From: Flavobacteriales bacterium
Lineage (GTDB): Bacteria; Bacteroidota; Bacteroidia; Flavobacteriales_F; PHOS-HE28
Length of the DNA: 64,000 nt
Assembly: GCA_016721005.1 (NCBI GenBank)
Contig: JADKJM010000007.1
Coordinates: forward strand, 164,073-228,072
Direction of reading: 5' to 3'
The notes beneath the pieces are model-generated. The model had not been told where the DNA came from. It saw nothing but the letters and a program-made list of their open reading frames with translations, and searched no databases. Positions 40,707 through 49,276 of the stretch are shown piece by piece. The position numbers were made by a program, and so were the translations under genes. Each line of letters starts with the position of its first letter. Position 1 is the stretch's first letter.

Positions 40707-43700
40707 ATGACGCCGACGCTGACCTCCCTCCCCGACCTCCTCTCCCTCTACCGCAGCGATGCGCGCGTTGCGCAGATCACTGATGCGTTGAAGCCTGCTG
40801 CCGCGCGCGTGCAGATCAGCGGCACCATCGGTTCGGCGCAAGCGCTGATCGCCAGCAGCGTGATCGCGAAGCACGGCGGTGTGCATGTGTTCGTGCATAC
40901 GGACAAGGAGGAGGCAGCCTACTTCCTCAATGACCTCGAAGCGCTACGCGGCAAGGAAAAGGATGCGCGCAAAGCGAAGGGCGAGGACACGTTCTTCTAT
41001 CCTGCCCCATCACGTTCACCGTATGACCCGGATGGCCACCACGACGGTGAGCGTGTGAGCCGCACCGAAGTGCTTGAGGTCCTCATGAAGAAGCCGGAGC
41101 GCCTCGTCCTCGTGACATACCCCGAAGCATTGGTGCCGCTTGTGGTGAGCAAAGAGGTGATGCAGAAAACCACGCTCACGATCAAGCGGAGTGAGGAACT
41201 GCCGATCGAAACGTTGGAGGAGTGGTTCGAGGAGACCGGCTTTTCACGCGTGGAGTTCGTGTACGAGCCGGGGCAGTTCAGCGTGCGTGGCGGCATCGTG
41301 GATGTGTTCAGCTACGGCAGCGACAAGCCCTACCGCATCGAGCTTTTTGGCGATACCGTGGAGAGCGTGCGTCGCTTCGATCCGCAGGACCAATTGACGG
41401 TAGAGCGCCTAGCCGAAGCGGTGATCGTGCCGGATCTTCAGGACGAGGACGCGGCGAACCAGCAAACCTTCTTCGATCAATTGCCCCAGGACGCGGTGAT
41501 CTGGATGCGAGACCTGCAGGCCATCGGTGATGCGGCGACCAAGCAATTGAAGTTGCTCGGCGAGACGTACGGGAAGTTGCCCGAGAAGGAGAAGCACGCG
41601 AGGCCGGACAAGTTGCTTGCGACGGATAGTGCGTTGATCAAGGGGACATTGGGGTTCAGGAAGGTGTTCTGGGGGAATGCGGTTCACCACAGAGGCATGG
41701 AGGGCACAGAGAAAGAGTTAACCGCGACCCCGGGTCAAGCCCGGGGCGAGCTGCAACGACGCGACGGGAACGCAACGCACGACAGTCGAGCTCAGGTAGC
41801 GGTCGACTTCCAGCAACGACCGCAACCCACGTTCGCAAAGGAGTTCAAAGTGTTGAGCGGTGACCTGCATAACAAGCAGAACGCGGGGTACACGAATTTG
41901 ATCGCGTGCAACAACGCGAAGCAGAGCGAACGCCTCTACACCATCTTCAATGACATGGAACACGAGGTGGCCTTCACGCCTCTCGTTCTTGATCTGCATG
42001 AAGGCTTCATCGATCCCGAGCAAAAGCTGGTGCTCTACACCGACCACCAGATCTTTGAGCGCTACCACCGTTTCCGTCTGAAGGAAGGCTTCCGAAAGAA
42101 CTCGCAGGCGCTCACGCTGAAGGAGCTTACGCAGTTGAAACCCGGCGACCTGGTGGTACACATCGATCACGGCGTGGGCGTGTTCAGCGGCTTGGAGAAG
42201 ATCGACGCGGGTGGTTCATTGCAGGAGGCGATCCGCTTGATCTACCGCGACAACGACATCCTGTACGTGGGTATCCACAGTTTGCACCGCGTGAGCAAGT
42301 TCAGCGGCGAGGAGGGCGGCGCGGCACCCAACGTGAGCAAGCTCGGCAGTCCAGCGTGGAAGAACTTGAAGGAGCGTACCAAGGCGAAGGTGAAGGCGCT
42401 GGCCTTCGACCTGATCAAGCTCTACGCGCAACGGAAGAGCAAGCCAGGCTTTGCGTTCCTGCCGGACAACTACTTGCAGCACGAACTCGAAGCGAGCTTC
42501 ATATACGAGGACACGCCGGATCAGGAGAAGGCTACGATCGATGTGAAGCGCGACATGGAGAAAGGTACGCCGATGGATCGACTGGTCTGCGGTGATGTCG
42601 GCTTCGGCAAGACGGAGGTCGCAATCCGCGCTGCGTTCAAAGCGGTGTGCGACAGCAAGCAGGTCGCCGTGCTGGTGCCCACCACCATCCTCGCGCTGCA
42701 ACATGCGAAGAGCTTCCGCGAACGGATGAAGGGCCTGCCCGTGCGCGTGGATTACATCAACCGCTTCCGCAGCAGCGCTGATCAGACGCAGATCCTGAAA
42801 GACCTGAAGGAAGGGAAGATCGACATCATCATCGGCACGCACCGGCTGGTGAGCAAGGACGTGCAGTACAAGGACCTCGGCCTGCTCATCATCGATGAAG
42901 AACAGAAGTTCGGCGTTAACGTGAAGGACAAGTTGAAGACGTTGCGCGCCACGGTGGATACGCTCACGCTCACCGCCACGCCGATCCCGCGCACGTTGCA
43001 GTTCAGCCTTATGGGCGCGCGCGACCTGAGCATCATCAGCACGCCGCCGCCGAACCGCTATCCCGTGCAGACCAATTTGCATCCGTACGACGAAGTGGTG
43101 ATCCAAGGCGCGATCGAGTACGAGCTCTCACGCGGCGGTCAGGTGTACTTCATCAACGACAAGGTGAAGAACATCGAGTTCGTTGCGGGCATGATCCGCA
43201 AGCTGGTGCCCGGTGCGCGCGTGGGGGTTGGACACGGGCAACTGGAAGGACACAAGTTGGAGGAGGCGATGCTCGACTTCATCGAAGGCAACACCGACGT
43301 GCTCGTCTGCACCACTATCGTGGAGAACGGCCTCGACATCCCGAACGCGAACACGATCATCGTGAACGAAGCACAGAACTTCGGCCTGAGCGATCTGCAC
43401 CAATTGCGCGGTCGTGTGGGGCGCAGCAACAAGAAGGCGTACTGCTACCTGCTAGCACCAAGTCCGCACCTGCTGCCCGACCTCTCACGCAAGCGCCTGC
43501 AAGCGATCGAGCAATTCAGCGATCTCGGCAGCGGCATCCACATCGCCATGAAGGATCTGGACATCCGCGGCGCAGGCGACCTGCTCGGCGCGGAACAGAG
43601 CGGCTTCATCAACGACATCGGCTTCGAGACCTACCACAAGATCCTGGAAGAGGCCGTGCGCGAATTGAAGTCGGAGCACTTCGCAGAACTCTTCGAGGAC

Positions 43701-44216
43701 CGCCAACTCGCCCGCGGCGGCACGCGCGACCAGAGCGATGACTGCATCATCGAGACCGACCTCACGATGCTGATCCCCAACAGCTACGTGAGCGAGACCG
43801 CCGAACGCCTCGCCCTCTACCGCAAACTCGATGACATCAAGGACGAAGCCGAGCTCGCCAAGTTCACCACCGACATCACCGACCGCTTCGGCCCCATCCC
43901 CGACCAGGTGCTCGAGCTCATGGAAGCCATCCGCCTCCGCTGGCTCGGCCAACGCATCGGCCTCGAGAAGATGGTGCTGAAGAAGGGCACGCTCATGGGC
44001 ACCTTCATCGCGGATCAGAAGCATCCCTTCTTCGCGGGCGATGGATTCCAAGTGGTGCTGCGTGCGGTCGGCGCATCTCCGAAGAGGTTCAAGGTGTACG
44101 AGAAGGCGGGAACGCTGAGGATCAGCGTGCAGGATGTGAAGAATGTGCAGGTGGCGAAGGCGGCGCTGGAATCCGTTGTTGGCATATCCGTTGATCAACA
44201 TAATAACCAGCCATGA
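40707..44216 (+). CDS. mfd: transcription-repair coupling factor with in-frame insert
   Basis: SF2 translocase that removes stalled RNA polymerase and recruits UvrA; 1169 residues. The UvrB-like N-domain is followed by a relaxed polymerase-interacting stretch (LVVHIDHGVGVFSGLEKI), the helicase motifs VCGDVGFGKTEVAIRAAF (near residue 627), LLIIDEEQKFG, TATPIPRTLQ, and LHQLRGRVGRSNKKAYCYL. The C-terminal UvrA-contact domain is complete. An extra ~40 residues (about 325-367: VHHRGMEGTEKELTATPGQA onward) sit between FWGNA and VDFQQRPQPTFAKEF. They are encoded by repeat DNA with a palindrome also present in alaS. Start MTPTLTSLPDLL follows the previous stop without a gap. Confidence 0.95.
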   Translation: MTPTLTSLPDLLSLYRSDARVAQITDALKPAAARVQISGTIGSAQALIASSVIAKHGGVHVFVHTDKEEAAYFLNDLEALRGKEKDARKAKGEDTFFYPAPSRSPYDPDGHHDGERVSRTEVLEVLMKKPERLVLVTYPEALVPLVVSKEVMQKTTLTIKRSEELPIETLEEWFEETGFSRVEFVYEPGQFSVRGGIVDVFSYGSDKPYRIELFGDTVESVRRFDPQDQLTVERLAEAVIVPDLQDEDAANQQTFFDQLPQDAVIWMRDLQAIGDAATKQLKLLGETYGKLPEKEKHARPDKLLATDSALIKGTLGFRKVFWGNAVHHRGMEGTEKELTATPGQARGELQRRDGNATHDSRAQVAVDFQQRPQPTFAKEFKVLSGDLHNKQNAGYTNLIACNNAKQSERLYTIFNDMEHEVAFTPLVLDLHEGFIDPEQKLVLYTDHQIFERYHRFRLKEGFRKNSQALTLKELTQLKPGDLVVHIDHGVGVFSGLEKIDAGGSLQEAIRLIYRDNDILYVGIHSLHRVSKFSGEEGGAAPNVSKLGSPAWKNLKERTKAKVKALAFDLIKLYAQRKSKPGFAFLPDNYLQHELEASFIYEDTPDQEKATIDVKRDMEKGTPMDRLVCGDVGFGKTEVAIRAAFKAVCDSKQVAVLVPTTILALQHAKSFRERMKGLPVRVDYINRFRSSADQTQILKDLKEGKIDIIIGTHRLVSKDVQYKDLGLLIIDEEQKFGVNVKDKLKTLRATVDTLTLTATPIPRTLQFSLMGARDLSIISTPPPNRYPVQTNLHPYDEVVIQGAIEYELSRGGQVYFINDKVKNIEFVAGMIRKLVPGARVGVGHGQLEGHKLEEAMLDFIEGNTDVLVCTTIVENGLDIPNANTIIVNEAQNFGLSDLHQLRGRVGRSNKKAYCYLLAPSPHLLPDLSRKRLQAIEQFSDLGSGIHIAMKDLDIRGAGDLLGAEQSGFINDIGFETYHKILEEAVRELKSEHFAELFEDRQLARGGTRDQSDDCIIETDLTMLIPNSYVSETAERLALYRKLDDIKDEAELAKFTTDITDRFGPIPDQVLELMEAIRLRWLGQRIGLEKMVLKKGTLMGTFIADQKHPFFAGDGFQVVLRAVGASPKRFKVYEKAGTLRISVQDVKNVQVAKAALESVVGISVDQHNNQP
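41728..41746. repeat. palindrome inserted in frame in mfd
   Basis: Perfect 7-bp arms CCCCGGG and CCCGGGG around TCAAG, with core CCGGGTCAAGCCCGG identical to the alaS copy. It is preceded at about 41688-41712 by CCACAGAGGCATGGAGGGCA, which resembles the CCGCAGAGATGCAGAGGGCG motif at 53672. Translated as TPGQARG. Confidence 0.85.
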
Positions 44217-45619
44217 AATCCCTTCTGCTCTCCACGTTCATCTTGATCACACTCACAATACGTGCGCAAGACAGTTGCTCCTGTATGCACAAGCTGGACA
44301 AGCTGATCGATATTGTTGCGCGCAACTACGCGGGGTTCTATGACAAGGTGCTGAATGGCGACCGCGACAGCCATAACGCTCTGGCCGAACAACTGCGCAA
44401 GGTCGCCTTGTCTGTTGAAAGCGATACTGCCTGTTCACGCTTGCTCGAAACGTATTGCTCCTTTTTCCATGACAAACAGCTTGGCCTCTACACCCGAAGC
44501 ATCGTACGCCCTGATACCACTTCCTGGACCGCCGCCTCATTGATGAATTACTTCGATACGCATGCCGACCATTTGCTTGAATTGGAAGGCATTTGGTGCA
44601 TTGAACAATTCGAACTAGGCCTGATCTATTCGGAAAGCACTGGGCGTTACCAAGGCGTGGTCATGCACGCGCCACTCCCGGAATGGAAAGAAGGCATGGT
44701 GAAATGCACGATCGCTTTGGCCGGACCGGACAGTGTGCGATCGGACTATTGGCGCATCAACATGCGACGCGTCCTTGTCGGCGGCTTCCGCGTAAAGGAC
44801 CATATTGCCCTTGGAGATATTGGCGTACTCCACCGGCGGCGACTGGGATCGGTTCCATTGAGCAATGAGGTTGCCTTCAACCTTGAACACAGTTATGAAT
44901 TGCAATGGCGAGTGCTTGATGACAGCACGCTCTACATCAAAGTAGGCGCATGCCTTCCGCGGGTCAACGTGCAGCTAGACAGTTTGATAAAGGCTAACTC
45001 GCTGATGCTCCAGCAGCAGCCCGACATCATCATCGATCTCCGCCATAGCAACACCAGCAACGCATACCTCAACAATGGCTTGCTTACCTACATCCAGTCA
45101 CGACCCTACCAGGATCCAGGCTACCGCTATTGGCTTTCGCCTGCGAACATTGAATGGCGTATGGCCCCGGTGACATCGCAACGCGACAAGCGCCAACGGT
45201 CCCGATCGAAGCCGTATGTGAAAATGCTCAGAGGCGGCCAGGAACTGCTGAATAGCTGGAGCGAGCCATGGTCCATGCAGCTACCGTATGATTCCACGCG
45301 GTTCCGCCCGGGACGGGTGGCCATCTTAGCCGATACCGCGACAAATGGAAGCGCAGAACTCTTCTTGATAATGGCCCGTGGTCTGGGTGATCGAGTGCTG
45401 ATCTTCGGCCAACACACCGCAGGCGGCGTGGACTATGGCGAACCCGCTTTGCGGCCACTGGGTTGCAACAACATGAACGTTTACTGCCCCACCACTCGAC
45501 GCAATTGGCTGGACCACGGAGTGGCTTACAATGCTTCGGGGGTCCAACCGAATGTGCAGCTGGACACAGGAGTGAACGACCCCATCGACTTCGTACGCGC
45601 CTATTGGCAGGACCATTAG
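44213..45619 (+). CDS. secreted S41-peptidase-like protein
   Basis: 468 residues with a signal peptide (LLSTFILITLTIRAQ). The C-terminal part resembles the tail-specific protease (S41) core: PDIIIDLRHSNTSNAYL, then ADTATNGSAELFLIMARGLG (nucleophile region) and FGQHTAGGVDYGE. In classic S41 enzymes a catalytic lysine lies in the equivalent G-K-G loop; here the loop is TAGG, as in a group of Bacteroidota homologues, so activity is uncertain. The start overlaps the mfd stop by 4 bp (ATGA), an accidental-looking coupling to a repair gene. Confidence 0.75.
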   Translation: MKSLLLSTFILITLTIRAQDSCSCMHKLDKLIDIVARNYAGFYDKVLNGDRDSHNALAEQLRKVALSVESDTACSRLLETYCSFFHDKQLGLYTRSIVRPDTTSWTAASLMNYFDTHADHLLELEGIWCIEQFELGLIYSESTGRYQGVVMHAPLPEWKEGMVKCTIALAGPDSVRSDYWRINMRRVLVGGFRVKDHIALGDIGVLHRRRLGSVPLSNEVAFNLEHSYELQWRVLDDSTLYIKVGACLPRVNVQLDSLIKANSLMLQQQPDIIIDLRHSNTSNAYLNNGLLTYIQSRPYQDPGYRYWLSPANIEWRMAPVTSQRDKRQRSRSKPYVKMLRGGQELLNSWSEPWSMQLPYDSTRFRPGRVAILADTATNGSAELFLIMARGLGDRVLIFGQHTAGGVDYGEPALRPLGCNNMNVYCPTTRRNWLDHGVAYNASGVQPNVQLDTGVNDPIDFVRAYWQDH

Positions 45620-45674
45620 CATGCTCATACTGGCTTCACTTCAATGATCCATACCAGCGAACGTCAGGGTGCCA

Positions 45675-47378
45675 TCATCGAACCATCCCGAGCATCTCCT
45701 CCTCCTTCTTGAATGGCACATAGAAGCGATCCTCACGCGTCACTTCACCCATGGGATCGTAATCGACCCGCACGCCGATCAGGTTCCCTTGCGGATCGAG
45801 GCGAGCGATCTGCTTGATCGGAGTGATCGACGGTTGGTCTTCAAAGCGTATTGAACCGCGATACGCCACGAGCTGGAGCAATGGTGGATGGTAGGTCAGC
45901 TGCAAGTGATCCTGTTCGGTGGGCGTGTATCCGAAGAAGTCGACCATTCGATCGTCGGCGTACACCACGCGCATGGAATCGTAGGTCGCGGTCAGCTTGA
46001 GGTGATCGTAGCGCGCGATGTTCATCCAGAGCTCCGTGCCGAAGTGCCGGTACCCGAGTTCGAACACCTCGGCTCCGCTCGGTGTTCCAATTCCGCTCGG
46101 CGTGGCATTCTTGCTCACCGGTGGGCGCAGGTAGTCCTTGTAGTAGACCCACTCCCCTTCCTTCTTGTACTGAACGAGCGTATGCGAGCCAGGGATCTGT
46201 TGCTCGAACCGATGCAGCCCGCGCGCGAACCTCGATACCATCACGCCATCCTCGGGTCGTGGGGCGCCGTCGCGCGCGCTGATCGCATAAGTGTTGAGCG
46301 CCGTGAGTTCGATGTTCTGGAACCAGGAAAGTCCCTCGGGATTGTAGATGCGCTCGTTCCCTGCCGCGATCAATGCGCCTTCAATGGTGAACACCTCGGT
46401 GTAGACCGTCGCTGAGTCGATCGGGCTGCGCACATAACGAAGGGCCTTCTCGTGATCGATGTTCGTCTTGGTCACGGCCTGACCGTTCTTGAACAGGATG
46501 GTCTCGATCACTTGGCCTTCGCGATCATAGCGCGTGCGGATGCCGTTCAGTTTGTCGTCGCGCCAGTTCTCGGTACGACATAGCTTGTCGGTGCCTTTGT
46601 AATACTCCTTCCAGCGGCCCGACCGTTTGCCATGCTCAAAATAGCCGATGATCCACGGCAAGGTGGCCGAGTAGTTCTGTTCCCAGCGCCCGTGGAGATC
46701 GCCGTTGGCGCCTTCACCATAGCACCACACATTGGAGCCTATGACGAGCGCCGTCGCGGCATCCTTTCCCTCGAAGTAGCGCACCACTTGCTCGGGCTTC
46801 TGCGGCACCTCGTACTTGTCCGGCAGCAGGAAGGCATCCCGCTCATAGAAGTCATACGCTCCCTGGATCAGCTTCAATTCATCCAAGCTGAATCCTGAAG
46901 CAATCTGCCACGCACCGAGTTCGGGATCCGTGATCTCTCTGACCCACGCATAATTGTTGGTGGTCGCAATGCGACGGGCCATGGCTTCGCATCCGGTGTA
47001 CTGCATCAGATAACCGACGGCGCAATGGGTATCGTGTTCATCGATGAACACCGGGATGCGTACGTGCCGGTAGTAGTTGATAGGGAAGCGGCCTTGTTGT
47101 GCGTAGTCTGCGAGCACCGCTATCAGTTCAGTGCGAGACGTCAGTTGATCCGCGGTAAGGTGGCTGGTCTTCGCAGCGTTCAGCACGCCGAGCACTTCCG
47201 CGAGGTGCGCCCGCACGTAGTCGACGTCATCGTCGATCACTTGGGCTGGTAGTCCATTCAAGCGCTCTGCATACTGACCCCAGTACGGATTGAAGGCGCG
47301 GAGCTGGTCGTAGAGATCGGTTGCCCGGCTCTGCGTGATGGTCAGCAAAAAGGAAAGGAGGGCGATGAAAGATCTCAT
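45675..47378 (-). CDS. secreted YwqK/MORN-type protein with conserved N-terminal domain
   Basis: 567 residues. Signal peptide MRSFIALLSFLLTITQSRA. The N-terminal ~150 residues include PVFIDEHDTHCAVGYLMQYT, TTNNYAWVREITDPELGAW and GFSLDELKLIQGAYDF, an arrangement I remember from other secreted Bacteroidota proteins but cannot name. The middle holds Y-x-x-G/G-x-W-x-x-Y repeats (YFEHGKRSGRWKEYY, RYDREGQVIETILFKNGQ) of the MORN-variant type, followed by a long beta-rich tail. No enzyme signature seen. It may be displayed outside the cell. Convergent with the preceding S41-like gene. Confidence 0.7.
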   Translation of the reverse strand: MRSFIALLSFLLTITQSRATDLYDQLRAFNPYWGQYAERLNGLPAQVIDDDVDYVRAHLAEVLGVLNAAKTSHLTADQLTSRTELIAVLADYAQQGRFPINYYRHVRIPVFIDEHDTHCAVGYLMQYTGCEAMARRIATTNNYAWVREITDPELGAWQIASGFSLDELKLIQGAYDFYERDAFLLPDKYEVPQKPEQVVRYFEGKDAATALVIGSNVWCYGEGANGDLHGRWEQNYSATLPWIIGYFEHGKRSGRWKEYYKGTDKLCRTENWRDDKLNGIRTRYDREGQVIETILFKNGQAVTKTNIDHEKALRYVRSPIDSATVYTEVFTIEGALIAAGNERIYNPEGLSWFQNIELTALNTYAISARDGAPRPEDGVMVSRFARGLHRFEQQIPGSHTLVQYKKEGEWVYYKDYLRPPVSKNATPSGIGTPSGAEVFELGYRHFGTELWMNIARYDHLKLTATYDSMRVVYADDRMVDFFGYTPTEQDHLQLTYHPPLLQLVAYRGSIRFEDQPSITPIKQIARLDPQGNLIGVRVDYDPMGEVTREDRFYVPFKKEEEMLGMVR

Positions 47379-47522
47379 GGTGCGTGGGGTTCGGTGGACC
47401 CGTACACGCAGCTACCAATGAGGTTCATCTGTAGCTGTGTCTGATCGAGAGCAATTCTGAGAGGATCGGAGAATACCTCAGATGAAGGGTCCCACTGCCT
47501 ACCTTTCACTCAGGCCTCCTGC

Positions 47523-48395
47523 ATGCGATCATTTCTTCTCCTGCTGTTTCTTGTTCCGCTCGCGATCTCCGCGCAAACCACCTTCGCTCCGATCGGTGCG
47601 AAGTGGACGTACAAGCAAGGTCAAGCGTTCAGTCCCGATACGAACCTCGCTGTGATCGAGGTCATCGGTGATACGCTCGTCGGTGGGCGATCATGCAGCA
47701 AACTGACACTGAACACCGGTTGGTTCACGTGCCATGAATTCCTTCCGATACTGACGATGTCCGGCGATTCCCTCCTGTACTGGAACGATGGCACGGGTGA
47801 GTTCCACTTGCTGTTCAACTGGGCTGCGGACATTGGAACCGGTTGGTCAACGCCGATCACACAGTCAGCTTCGTTAGTGGATACACTCGACTGGACCGTG
47901 ACCGATACTGCACATATCGTGAACAGTGGCAACTGGCTCAGGAGTTACGAGGTGCAAGTGATATCCCGGCAATGGACACTTTTCTCACCCAATACCGGCA
48001 CGATCATAGAAAGACTCGGCGGGCTTGGCGCACCGTTCACGTGGATCTATGGGGCGTGCGATGCGGAGACCTTCATCGAACTGCGTTGTTACGAAGACCC
48101 GGAAATCACTTGGCTCAACCCGCAGATCACGCAATGCGACTTGAGCACTGGTATTCCGCAGCCAACGATCCCTTCGGAACTCGATGTGTGGCCCACACTC
48201 GTGGAACCGGGCAACTCAATTCATATTTCCTTCCGCGATGCGCAGGTCGTGGTATTGGATGCGAGCGGTCGCGTCATTCTGGAGCGCCCCGTGCGCGGGT
48301 CTGCGGAGTTCACACTCGATACGCGTGGCATCTATCTCGTGCGGTCCACAACGGCGGATGGACAAGTCGCACAACAGCGGATCGTGGTGCGGTAA
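47523..48395 (+). CDS. secreted protein with T9SS type A sorting-like C-terminus
   Basis: 290 residues. A signal peptide (FLLLLFLVPLAISAQ) precedes a beta-rich body with GAKWTYKQGQAF and TGWSTPITQSASL. The last ~80 residues (ELDVWPTLVEPGNSIHISF, VVVLDASGRVILERPVRGS, TRGIYLVRSTTADGQVAQQR) match the type A C-terminal sorting domain of the type IX secretion system: P-x-x-x-x-x-L/I-x-x-x-G and GIYLVR, ending in a basic residue. It should cross the outer membrane by T9SS. The body has no family I recognise. A TACCTTTC motif just upstream resembles a -7 box. Confidence 0.8.
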   Translation: MRSFLLLLFLVPLAISAQTTFAPIGAKWTYKQGQAFSPDTNLAVIEVIGDTLVGGRSCSKLTLNTGWFTCHEFLPILTMSGDSLLYWNDGTGEFHLLFNWAADIGTGWSTPITQSASLVDTLDWTVTDTAHIVNSGNWLRSYEVQVISRQWTLFSPNTGTIIERLGGLGAPFTWIYGACDAETFIELRCYEDPEITWLNPQITQCDLSTGIPQPTIPSELDVWPTLVEPGNSIHISFRDAQVVVLDASGRVILERPVRGSAEFTLDTRGIYLVRSTTADGQVAQQRIVVR

Positions 48396-48418
48396 GCGGT
48401 CAGGGTAGCTTCGCCGCC

Positions 48419-49174
48419 ATGGCTCCACCTCGTTCCGATCAACGCATCGATCTCGGTTTTCTTGAAGGTCCGCGCTCGCGGTGGAAGGAATTCCGGAGCG
48501 CGGTCAGCATCGCGCAGGAGTTCATCTACGGCTTCCGCAAGCTGCACTTCGTGGGGCCGTGCGTCACCTTCTTCGGCAGCGCACGCTTCCAGGAGGACCA
48601 CCCCTACTACGAGACGGCGCGTGACCTGGCGCGGCGTGTGGGTCGCGTCGGCTTCACGATCATGACCGGCGGTGGCCCCGGCATCATGGAAGCAGCGAAC
48701 CGTGGCGCAAGGGATGTGGGCGCACGGAGTGTGGGGTGCAACATCGTGCTGCCCCACGAGCAGGCGCCCAACCCCTATCTCGATGTGAGCCTCACCTTCG
48801 AGCGCTTCTTCATCCGCAAGGTGTTGCTGCTGAAGTACAGCGTGACCTTCGTGGTGATGCCCGGCGGCGCGGGAACAATGGATGAATTGTTCGAGACGAT
48901 CACGCTCATCCAAACAGGCAAGGTGAAGGACTTCCCCATCCTTCTGTATGGGAAGGAGTATTGGAAGCCGATGCTGGAACAGCTTGATCGGATGGTGGAG
49001 GAAGGCACCATCGGTCGTGAGGAGCTGGAGTTCCTTTTCGTAGCGGATAGCGTGGAAGAAGCCACGGCCTTGTTGCAGGAACGGTTGGTGGCGATGTGGC
49101 AGGAAGCGCGGCGAAGCAAGGATGCCCCGAAGTGGTGGTTCCTGGAGGGGCGCGTTAACTCAAGGTTATCTTGA
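48419..49174 (+). CDS. LOG-family (TIGR00730) protein
   Basis: 251 residues, cytoplasmic. The Rossmann-like core has CVTFFGSARF, TGGGPGIMEAANRGA and MPGGAGTMDELFETITLIQTG; the GGGxGxME and PGGxGTxxE motifs define the LOG/cytokinin riboside 5'-monophosphate phosphoribohydrolase family, which releases free base from nucleoside monophosphates. In bacteria the natural substrate (AMP-like, IMP-like) is uncertain. The start at 48419 follows a TAGCTTCGCC promoter-like motif. The preceding gene ends 23 bp upstream. Confidence 0.88.
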   Translation: MAPPRSDQRIDLGFLEGPRSRWKEFRSAVSIAQEFIYGFRKLHFVGPCVTFFGSARFQEDHPYYETARDLARRVGRVGFTIMTGGGPGIMEAANRGARDVGARSVGCNIVLPHEQAPNPYLDVSLTFERFFIRKVLLLKYSVTFVVMPGGAGTMDELFETITLIQTGKVKDFPILLYGKEYWKPMLEQLDRMVEEGTIGREELEFLFVADSVEEATALLQERLVAMWQEARRSKDAPKWWFLEGRVNSRLS

Positions 49175-49276
49175 TCCGCCAGCACCTAACAAAGCGTTAA
49201 GACACAGCCAAGGATGGGGTGAAAGGAGACCGGGTCCTTTGTGGCGCACGGAACATCAGTTCCACGCGCCTACACA

